DNA from: Patiria pectinifera
Lineage: Eukaryota > Echinodermata > Asteroidea > Valvatida > Asterinidae
DNA length: 64,000 nucleotides
Assembly (NCBI GenBank): GCA_029964075.1
Contig: CM057144.1
Coordinates: 7,091,281-7,155,280 of the forward strand
Direction: 5' to 3'
Shown: positions 45,621 through 55,800 of the stretch, in pieces
Layout: each line of letters begins with the position of its first letter
How positions within the stretch are numbered: position 1 is the first letter of the stretch
Translations under genes and position numbers: made by a program
The notes under the pieces: model-generated
Told to the model about the DNA's origin: nothing
The model's input: only the letters and a program-made list of their open reading frames with translations
The model's database searches: none

Positions 45621-46460
45621 GTCTGGCTTATGTGAAAAAACTGGGCGTTTCGGGCATGGTAGTGGGTTCTCCATATGCTTCGCGACTGTCCTATAGTGCC
45701 TATTCTGGTCTATGCTGCAACCCAATTCCCACTCTCTGTATGCCATGTCAACTATCTGCATTTGGTAATCCATCGTCTGAAAAAATATGTAAAAATATGT
45801 AGCAGGCATGATATACATGTAGTCAAATGCATACGCTGACACAATCAATTTTTACTGGTTATACACTTGTATATTTTTGCTTCAAACCAGTGAGTTTTTA
45901 TTTCGCTTCCGGTTATAAAGGGACAAGATTTCAAAGGTTGTATGCAATCTAATGCAAATATAAATATCCTCAATGGAGGATACCTATATTATAAAAAGAA
46001 AAGAAAACCCAGGGTTCTATAATTACATTAAACAAAATAATACAATTAATACAAGGAATAAAATGGGAAACTAAAGGGGGCACAAAATTCATCCTACTAC
46101 ATTATTGCCTCCTTCTGAATGTCGTCCCGTCATAGAAAAAAAATAATATCACTATTATGTCTCTCAAAAGAAATGGGTTTTGTGCCCCACAACCAACACA
46201 TTCATTTGCCAGTACCACCTTCATCAACTCTATTTTGCACGTATGATGTCAATTTATATTCCTTGTATAATGTCAATTATCGCTTCAAGACACATTTCTT
46301 TCGTTCGTTCGCATGGCTTGTCTTCCAAAATAGAAAACAGAAAATTTGCTTTTTCTTTCCATTCTGGTACATGAACGATCTGGGCATTGGAGAATCCTAA
46401 GCGATCTGGGGGTTTGAATTGTCGTCGCCACGTTGTGTGACTACTGCAGCGGTTACTCCA
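45621..46460. other. No recognisable gene
   Basis: This is A/T-rich intergenic sequence. Short ORFs such as 46119-46400 match nothing I know. Confidence 0.5.
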
Positions 46461-46669
46461 TTATGGCCCTGGTCTTGTATGTTGTGCATGATTGGGTGGG
46501 AAATTATGATGATCACAAGGGGAAGCAATGAAGAATGCTTCATAGCATATATATAGCATTGTAGACTCTTTCATCAGACTACCAACTGTCACAACATCTG
46601 TTTCACCTATTAATGGAGTTAGTGGTTTTTGAATCTCCATTGGCCATTCGTTTATCGACCTTTCTGTGC
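46461..46669 (-). pseudogene. Downstream half of an ORF split by a MITE
   Basis: The minus strand reads STERSINEWPMEIQKPLTPL, IGETDVVTVGSLMKES and so on. It has no recognised family. Together with 47706-47862 it forms a continuous frame if the MITE and one copy of the TTTGAT duplication are disregarded. Confidence 0.35.
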
Positions 46670-46675
46670 TTTGAT

Positions 46676-47699
46676 AATCCCAGGACATACCGTTATTTCG
46701 TTTTACCGTTTTGGATATCCTCAAAAACAAAAACAGTAAACGAACCAATGACCGTTTTGTCGTTTTACAGTTTTGTAAAACGGCAAACGGTATTACGATA
46801 AATACAGTTATTCTGTTTTATCAGTTTCATAAATTTCATTACAGCATAACGATCAATGATTTTTGTTTTACAGTTTTACACAAATAACTTTGAAAAACAG
46901 CAAAACGGTCAGTATTCAATACAGACTGTTTTTTCATTTACTTCAGTGTCATAGTTAACAGTCCATTGTGCATTTTGTGGCGGTACTTATGGTGGGCAAG
47001 GGGATGGAGGGGGACCATGACGGCCACGAAGAAGTGTTACCTCGGCATAATTCGTGCGTGTGTGATTCCTGGCTTGACCCTGACCCCCATCTAGATCTAC
47101 TGCGATTCAGTTGGGCTTGAAGAGTTGCAAGCAAAAAATTTCAAGGGGCAGGGGGGGGGGGGGCATTTCACAATGGATACAGGACGGTCCATGGTAAGAT
47201 GTAAAAAGAAGTTGCAGATGTGTTGGATTGCCGAGGGGATAAGCTCAATGATTTTGGTTGGAGGAAATTGATGTCCAGCGCGGCTCTTCAATAGCTAATA
47301 TTCTCAAATTCTGTTGCGAGAACTAGAACGACATAAATGTAAGGAGGGCAATTTCACAGGCAGTGACCGTCCCACGGACACGGTCACATTAACATTTCAA
47401 GGTGCATTGCTATAATTGCCAACTTAAACCTGAATTTTAAAAAATGGTCGATAAGACTATTGACCGTTTTGACATTGTCATGTTTTTGTAAAGCAACACT
47501 CTAAATACAAAGCAACTAACCGTTTATCGCTTTTTACAATTTACAAAAATAATAAAAAGATAAGTGTTTTTTGTCACTTAAAACCGTTTGACCGTTTTAC
47601 AAAACTGTAAGACGACAAAATGGTCAATGGTTCGTTTACCTTTTTTGTTTTTGAGGAAATCCAAAACGGTAAAACGAAATAACGGTATGTCCCGGGATT
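46676..47699. mobile_element. 1-kb MITE with terminal inverted repeats of about 110 bp
   Basis: The left end reads AATCCCAGGACATACCGTTA and the reverse complement of the right end reads AATCCCGGGACATACCGTTA. Similarity continues for about 110 bases, with repeated CGTTTTAC motifs. The flanks TTTGAT (46670-46675 and 47700-47705) are a probable 6-bp target duplication. There is no transposase inside. The superfamily is not assigned. Confidence 0.75.
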
Positions 47700-47705
47700 T
47701 TTGAT

Positions 47706-47862
47706 GATGCATTAATGCAGTGGCTTGAATTGTATCAGTTCCTGTTGTGAGAGAGGACCTTTTTCGGGTACCTTCCCAGCATCTTTCTGCATCTTGGCTT
47801 GTATTATACAGTTCTACACAAACCATGGAATGTAGGCAGTGCCTTGGATCAACCTTCTCCAT
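47706..47862 (-). pseudogene. Upstream half of an ORF split by a MITE
   Basis: It starts MEKVDPRHCLHSMVC at 47862 and runs in frame to the MITE border. The product is unknown. Confidence 0.35.
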
Positions 47863-48371
47863 AATGTATGAATAGGGTTTCCTTTCCGCCCCTTTCTGAT
47901 CTTGATCCCTCCTTTTTCTATAATCTCATTTCAAATTGTTTAGTTTGTCCCGATACTGTGCTGTTGTCTTCTCAGTCTCTAGCCTTTTGTCTGCTAAACA
48001 TGTGGAATTTGTAAACTGGAGGAGCAGTGATAAAAATTGAAAACAAATCAGTCCTGTCATGGAATACATTTTTGTTTGGTTTGCAATAAGCAAGCAAATT
48101 TGTATAAATTATAATAAATGTAGATATAGAAAAAGTACGGTAGATCCACATGTATGTACTTCAGCCATTTAATGGTTTTACGTAAGAAATATTTGACACA
48201 ACAGTAATTTGTTTTTGGAAAGTAAATTGTAAATAACTTGAGATATTTTTATTCATAAAACAATTTGTATATTTTTGTGAAGAAAACCGAATATTCTCAC
48301 ACAGCTACGAACAGGCAGCAGATAAAGAGTAAGGGGGCGGAGAGATTAATGCCCCCCCCTCTATTATTTTA
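47863..48371. other. No recognisable gene
   Basis: This is A/T-rich sequence with no ORF or repeat that I can support. Confidence 0.5.
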
Positions 48372-48525
48372 AATTGTCTCTCCTGAAGACGGTCAGAGCA
48401 TACTGACCGGAACGTTGAGTTTATACCTCTGGTTCTTTTCAGAACCATTCTCTTAGTTGAGAAATTATTCGCACATGGTGTTTCCGAAAACCTTTCATTA
48501 TTTAGTATCTCCACCATGCATGCAA
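48372..48525. repeat. Single arm of the CTGAAGACGGTCAGAGC foldback family
   Basis: It shares with 57941-58170 the series TCTCCTGAAGACGGTCAGAG, CTGACCGGAACGTT, CAGAACCATTCTCTTAGTTG and AACCTTTCATT. Only one arm is present here. A small stem (CGGTC with GACCG) sits at the inner end. Confidence 0.65.
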
Positions 48526-48904
48526 AGCCTCAAATCTTACTTAAATTGACTGCTACTGCTACAGGTATTTGTTGATACTGTTTGAGTTGACAGATGTGTT
48601 AAAGAGTTTACTGTTTTAAATTTTAATCCCCCCCCCCCCAAAAAAAATCATTCTGCAAATTATGCCCGAATGTTTTTTTTTTTTTAACAAAGGTTAATCA
48701 TGTGTATAACTGTGTTATACCTATTAGTTATTCACAAATGTAGATGAATGTCCTGCAACATCTTTTTTGGGGGCGGGGGGACAGAGATAAAAGTTTGTGA
48801 AAATATTATTTTTTCTCTCATAAAATCTGTAATATTTTATTATATTTCATTCTTTGATGTACTGGTACCAACCTATTCTCGCCCAGTTTCTGTTGTGGAT
48901 CCGT

Positions 48905-49084
48905 CAAATTTGAATGCATTAACCCTCCCTTTGCTTAAGAGGTCACCAATGGTCAAAATTTTCTTCCTCACCTCCTGTGTACACTGTGTACAAACCAATG
49001 GGGGGTTCTTGACCAATATTGACCTAAGTAATAAGCAGGCAGACAATGCATGTTACCATAGGAGGGTTAATGCATTCAAATTTG
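48905..49084. mobile_element. 180-bp palindromic MITE
   Basis: The left end CAAATTTGAATGCATTAACC is the exact reverse complement of the right end. TTAA next to CCCTCC/GGAGGG inside the ends is reminiscent of piggyBac-type termini. It carries no coding sequence. Confidence 0.6.
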
Positions 49085-49597
49085 TGATGCGATCAAGCTA
49101 AATGGGTCGTTTGTTGGGAATTCTTATTAGGAGATACAAGCCAAAATAGGGCCACTTCATCACATCACTTCATTGCATCTCTTGGTGTTCCAACTCTCAT
49201 AAATTTTTAACTAAGATTGGTACCAGTGACAGCAGTAATGCTGAGATTGTGCTCTTTTCAAATCTGTAATGAAAAAAAATGTTTTGACCAGGGTTGACAA
49301 ACGACTCATGTAGCTTGATTGCATCACATTTGTTTTAGAGAGGGGAGAAGGTATTTCTCTTGTTGTTAATGCCAGTTTGAAACTGCAATGTTCTTGAGTT
49401 CACAGGTTAAATATTAAAATTGTATTCCTGAGGTTCAATTAAAGCATACATTTCATTGATTGTAGAGTGCTGGGGTTTGGGTAGCTTGAGTAATCCAGCT
49501 GACATGCTCATCAGTTCACCTGTAATGCTGGAGACAAAACTACGTTGTAAATGTGAGATATGAAAATATTGATTATTTCGGTAGCTTCTTAAAAAAA
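49085..49597. other. No recognisable gene
   Basis: This is intergenic sequence without a supported feature. Confidence 0.5.
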
Positions 49598-49925
49598 AAC
49601 GTCCAGTGCCACTGTGCTGTCATGCATGGCTAGGCTGTTTGGTGTGGTTATAGACCTTTATCATGCTTCCCCCACTTCAGTCATGGTCCCTGTATCCAAG
49701 AACAGTACTGAATGATAATGTTCTTTGTGCAAAAAGGAACCAGACTATTTTTCCTTCCAGCGTCTCTTTGGTTACATTGATTTGAATGGGAAAACATGAT
49801 AATCGTCTATTGTGACGATCAGCTAATCATTCTTGATTATTCATGGAGTAATCTGATTGGCTGATCAGCACAAGCACACAATAAAGACATAGCCATGCAT
49901 GACAGTACCGGCAGCACTGGATTGT
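49598..49925. mobile_element. About 330-bp MITE with imperfect inverted ends
   Basis: TCCAGTGC...CTGTCATGCATGGCT at 49602 is matched in reverse complement by 49888-49921, with terminal repeats of about 35 bp. The target duplication is unclear. Confidence 0.5.
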
Positions 49926-52706
49926 TTTTTTGAAGAACCGACCGAAATCATTAAAATTGTTCATATTTTAGTGACTTTTGTTGTGTTTCAAGTCGATCAG
50001 AAGCTTCGTGTAGACAGAGTGCAAATTATGAGGTATGTTTAGTGGAATCTGGGTTGGGATCATAGAGGGGAAAGGATATTTTTTTCATGTTTATTGAGGC
50101 CATTTTTTAGGGTCTCTTACAATCTCACATTTACAAGGTACATGTAGGTCTGTCTCCAGCGCTATAGGTGAATTCCTAATGAGCATGTCTGCATAGGGTT
50201 TGGGCAGGGTAGGGTTTTGGGGAGGCAGTAAAGGATGATCATGATGGAATGCACTAGAATCATTCTTTAAAATGTAAACAGAGGGTCTAAAAAGTATGCA
50301 AGTCTGTTGTAAAATCGAGCATTGCTTTGCATGCAAAGTTCATGCCTCTTGATTACAAACGCAAGCATTATCCATGAAGCTTTCACTGGTGCAAGCTGTT
50401 GTGCATCACATTGCAATTTGAATGGTTTGTATTATAGTTCAACTATTTCCATTTGTCTTCCGTGTCTTAAAGTACATTTACTTCAGTGTTATGTTTTGAT
50501 AAATGTGCATCAAAAGTTCAGGTTTCATTTCTTGTGTTCTTTAATTATTTGTTTTGTACACTTTTGTCTTAAGAGAAGATACAACATTTGCAAACATCAA
50601 GAAACAAAATGGTCAAATTTTCACGTATGAACCTTACTGGGTGTTAGGGAATGACAGTCTTAGGCATCCTGTAAAATCATGGCTCCGGTGGTTGTGCTGA
50701 CATTTTCAAGAAAAATGGTATTTTCCAAAGCTGGTTAGCCGACCAACATTGGAGAAAACTGGCTTTTTTTTCAAAAACTGCTCCTATTTTCTTTATCTTA
50801 AAGTTGGGTCAGGGAACCAGACTTCAAGAACACAATTGGCTTTCTTGGTTTTCCTAGCTATCTACAGGCCCAAAACGTGAAACAAGTCAGTTTAACAATA
50901 TTTGCTACAACATACTGATCTTCTAAATCCATCTATTTTTGAAAATGGCAGCAAAAGCAAATGTTGTACATTCCCTTTAAGATTGCCAATATTTAATGTG
51001 TTATTTTTCTAAAAACACCATTTTGTTTATGCCTATATTTCCAGCAATGACTAAAGCCACCGACCTTTAAGCAAATCTGTCAACATCAGCCTGATACCGC
51101 AGAAACGTGTTACCATGCATATAATTGGCAAAAGCTATTTTATTTTCATTTTCTTCCTGAACAAGTTCCAATAATAGATAAAATTAACTTTCTACTTGTA
51201 GCACCTTGAATGTTGCTCTGACAGAAAAGACATTTACATGGCTGTGTAGTTTTAACTATTTTATTTTGAACAGGGTGTAATAAATACAGCAAGAAAGCCA
51301 ACAATGAATATTGTAAATACATGTAGCGTTATTCGTTGTCCGTCTGTTGGAGGTTTATACTAGATGGAAATCGAAACCAAATCTGAATTGATCAGAGCTT
51401 AAAGGTGATGTTCAACATCTACCAAATTATCATGAAGTACCTTAATTATCTGTATGTGAATAATAGTCTCAAGCATCCTGTGAAATCATGCCACCTGCTG
51501 TCATTTTCAAGAAAAGCAGAATTTTTGTATATATTCACTAACGATGGTTGGCCAACCATCAGAAAAATTGGTTACACATCCCTGAATGGGTGTATGCTGG
51601 CTAGTCTGGCTCCTTGACCTGACAGTTTGCTGGTTCATCTGAAGTAGGGGCAGGGAACCAGACTGCAAGAACAATTTTTCCAGCATCTATGAACACAAAA
51701 CTTTCAGTGTAACAATTGTTTTGCAATAAAATACTTAAGTACCCCTAATGTATTCTGGTTTCTCACACCATGACTTGCCTAAAACAAATCTGGTCTGAAC
51801 ATCACAGACATGAAACGATATTTCACCATTTTTCCATCTACATTTACATACAGTATAAAACAATATATTTTTAAAAGCTATTCCAGAATATAAAGCTCTA
51901 CTTGATCAGGTCTTTCACAACAGAGTTTATTAATAGGATCAATAATTGATGAACTGATTGTAAAACGTGAAGATCCGCTGTCCGCAAAAACACATTTTCA
52001 ACTCAAACATAATGACCAACAACTTAACTGGGGAGGTTTCCTAGCTCTCAGGAAATATAAGGGGTGGGGGTGGGAAATCGGTCCCCCCCCTCCCCCGGAA
52101 AAATTGGAAAGCTACACGCGAACCAGTACAGTACGCGCACGCTGTGTGTCCTGTCCAAGGAGCTCTCAAAAGTTTAAAATGTGCCCTCTTTTGTTGGTGC
52201 ATGGAGCCCACAGCAATTTGAGAATACATTTAGGAACTTTGGTATTCCATTTTACTACAAATTTTGGCGCCATTTTTCAAAGATCGTAACATTAGTCAGT
52301 TGCTGAACAGGGGATTGCGACCCCCCCCCCCCCCATTCCATCTCAGGTCGTCTGCTCTTACCAGTGAGTCATTCAAAGTTGCAAGAGAGCCACAACCAAT
52401 TCAGCAGCATACTTGTAAATATTTCAGAACAAAAATTAATCAAATTGCAGCATTTGTCATGTTTATCAAACTACAACCATTCGCTATACGAAGCCAGTAT
52501 GATGGTGTAGAAATCTCTGCAGTGGTCATTTGGAGAAAACAAATCTCTGAACTTGAATTCTTCTCAGAATTGGAATACTTCCTTTTGTCTTGGAATTTAA
52601 GTAAAAACATCAGACAAGTCTTTATGCATCTACATTTTGACCTTTTAAATGACTAAAAGCCTCCAATCATGAATCTAATAGAATGATAAACTTTGGCCAT
52701 CTACTG
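49926..52706. other. Intergenic stretch downstream of the methyltransferase gene
   Basis: No gene is seen. Two direct copies of a dispersed repeat occur at about 50650-50920 and 51463-51720; shared blocks include GCATCCTGT-AAATCATG, CATTTTCAAGAAAA and CAGGGAACCAGACT-CAAGAACA. C-rich tracts lie at 52083-52097 and 52321-52334. Confidence 0.55.
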
Positions 52707-52860
52707 TTATGATGAAGAATTGTACTTCTTGACAACTTCTGCAATTTTCTGTACATCTTCGGGCCTTGAGCCGCAGCAACCACCGACATAACGTGCCCCT
52801 AGCTCTATCCATCTGGGCACCATGCTCTCCAAGTCAGGGACTTTGTACTCCCCAAGTTTC
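52707..52860 (-). CDS. Methyltransferase last exon
   Basis: It encodes KLGEYKVPDLESMVPRW and then GARYVGGCCGSRPEDV, and ends KKYNSSS-stop (52707-52709). GGCC supplies two of the three zinc cysteines. The acceptor TTACTGCTAG precedes it. Confidence 0.9.
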
Positions 52861-55800
52861 CTAGCAGTAAGAAAAATAGATTAATTAATAGCATTGCAGG
52901 TTCGCTGTTGTCTAACAAGTGAGAAAAGTCACAAAATTTCTCAGGGACTCATAACATGGATAAAATCGTTCACATGGATACAATCTTTTACTATTCACTA
53001 CTCAATTTCTTTTGCATTTTTAGCATTCATTACACCCATCTCAAACCTAAAAACCAGCTGACATGGGCTTCATTGATGGCTATACAAGGTTTAAGTCCCA
53101 GTCCTGAGAAATATTCAAGGTTTTGCACCAGTCCTGTCTTTACCCAAGGGAAATTTTTTTTTATACAATTTCAGATTTGGCAAACATTTTGATAGTCCTT
53201 GATAACAAAATATCTGTCAGGAGGTATGCTGTGCTTGAAAATTGCAACTTAAATCTTCATGAAAAAAAGCACTAAATACCTTCCATCTAGAAATTCCTTC
53301 CTCTTATCTGGGTAGACAACAAACGGCTTGGCACCTATGAAACCCTTCGCACTCTCAAGGAGTGCTGTTACGCTATTTGGATTGCAGCAGTTGCAGCCTA
53401 CGGCGATGATCTGATCAGAATCAACGACTGCCTTGACGCCGTCAGCAAAAGTCTCACCGTGCCAAATGTGCTTGTCATCCTACAAACAATAAAATGAGTT
53501 GCCCCAAGTCATGATAAGTCAGGTCACTAGCCAGGTAAGAAGTCTTGTCATAAGTCATGTCAATTAGTCACGTCCCAATTAGTTACGTCCCAAGTAGTCA
53601 CGTCCAAAGTCAAGTCACAAGACAGGTCCCGAGTCAAGACTCAAGTCAGGTCCCGAGTCAGGTTCCGAGTCAAGTTCCGAGTCAGGTCCCGAGTCAGGTC
53701 CCGAGTCAGGTCCCGAGTCAGGTCCCGAGTCAGGTCCCGAGTCAGGTCCCGAGTCAGGTCCCGAGTCAGGTCCCAAAACAGGTCCAGAGTCAGGTCCCGA
53801 GTCAGGTCCCGAGTCAGGTCCCGAGTCAGGTCCCGAGTCAGGTCCCGAGTCAGGTCCCGAGTCAGGTCCCGAGTCAGGTCCCGAGTCAGGTCCCGAGTCA
53901 GGTCCCGAGTCAGGTCCCGAGACAGGTCCCGAGTCAGGTCCCGAGTCAGGTCCCGAGTCAGGTCCAGAGTCGGGTCCAGAGTCGGGTCCTGAGTCGGGTC
54001 CTGAGTCGGGTCCCGAGTCGGGTCCCGAGTCGGGTCTCAAGTCGGGTCCCAAGTCGGGTCCCAAGTCGGGTCCCAAGTCAGGTCCCAAGTCAGGTCCCAA
54101 GTCAGGTCCAGGCGGTGTTTTACCAGCGGTTCAAAACCACCCACATTATAGGCACTCACCAAATAGGAATGGGTAAAAGTATTTATGAATATGTGTTATT
54201 ACTATACCTCATACATATTCATGATCGAGAGCCGAACGTTCACTGGTCAATTCACCATCACGTGCCAGATGTTATTCTTGCTGTTTACCAAACGCGCGCG
54301 CGAGGATTCATGCACATTGTAAATACGCATGCGTAGTAGACTGTCGCATGGGTTACCCGTGCGACAGTCTACTACGCATGCGCTTTACAGAGCAATCGAG
54401 GAACTGTCACACGGTTGCAGTACGCACGCGCGAACATCGCCCAGGAGAGATGCATGGTTGCATGGTTCGCGTAAATGTTAATTTCCAGAGCTCAATGATG
54501 CCGTACTGGAGAAAATTTATAGACCGTGTAAAGATGTCTCCTGTACAAAAGAAAGTTGTACACATTGCAAACAACTGATATTGCAAACGAACCGAACCAG
54601 TAATTGAAGTTGAATTTTTTGGTGAGCTGTACAAGTTTCCCCGAATTTTGTTTTAGGTGCATAATAATAAAACAAAATTCGGCAACTGAATATGTATGAG
54701 GTATAGTAAAACAAATATAACATGGTTTATTTCGGGTGGACAGTCGATATTAGCTCCCCTCGGTATTGGAAGTTGACAAACTAGTTCCCTCGGCTTCGCC
54801 TCGGGAACTAGTTTGTCAACTTCCAATACCTCGGGGAGCGAATATCGACTGTCCACCCTCTAACCATGTTATATTTGTATACAGGTGCTAATGGGTTAAA
54901 GGTAGAGTAGATCATTTGCAGCTATCCACACACTAACTGACAAAATTATTGTTGAAAGGCTAAAAACTGAAGTCCCTGTTAAATTATTCTTTTTAGCATG
55001 CTGTCAGTTGTTGTTTAAACTTTGAGCACTTCTGTTGCACAAATAATATACTCTACCTTTAAAGATATAGTCCGTCATTTGTAATTTGTGCATTTTGTTC
55101 GTTTGAAGCAACAAAAGTGTTCAAAATCTAATGAAGGATACTGAACAACTAACCTGATGAAGTTTCAGCTCAGCATGCCAAAAATGACAGCATGCCAAAA
55201 AAAATAATTTCACAGGGAGTTTAGTCCACCAAGTATGTTTTCAACAATAATTACGCCAGTTACTTTTCGGACGGCTGCAAATGATGGACTCTAGCTTTAA
55301 TACATGAACCAGTGGAAACAATCAGTAGCACTGACCTTGACTGAGTAACTGAGCCATGCCTTGGTCTCAGGAAAGTCCTTGAGTAGTTCCACGAGAGCCT
55401 CTGCCTCTACTTGACATGGAATGGTTTCCATGGCAATCAGGTCCAACCCAGATTTCACCATGGCCTCCAGGTGTGGCCTGTGCCATTCTTTCAGTTCCTG
55501 ACGACCAAGTTAAACAATTGTAATTCAGTTGTAGCCATTTATAAAGATAAAAAAAAGAAAGGAGAATGAAACAAGAACAAGGAACTGTGAACACAAGGGG
55601 CTTGGGAAATGTTTCAGCATTTCTGACCCATTTCCCCTCCCCCCCGCTGGCTGAAATGCTCAGGAAACTGTTATATTTCAAAATGAACGACTTCAAGGTT
55701 TGTTGGACTATTCGAGCTAGACAACTGGTGGTGCAATGCAAGCATGATTTATTTGACCATTTTAGTGACCTTATCTATGGAGCGCCTAGTAAGGCCCAAA

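Noticed and set aside
46119-46400. 93-codon plus-strand ORF
   Set aside because: Phenylalanine- and tyrosine-rich translation of A/T-rich DNA with no relatives I recognise.
53500-54110. CRISPR-like array
   Set aside because: Units are contiguous without spacers, and the DNA is eukaryotic.
53557-54336. 259-codon plus-strand ORF (VPSQ repeats) and 161-codon minus-strand ORF (GPDS repeats)
   Set aside because: Both are open only because the 12-bp minisatellite is a multiple of three. The region is an intron of the methyltransferase gene.
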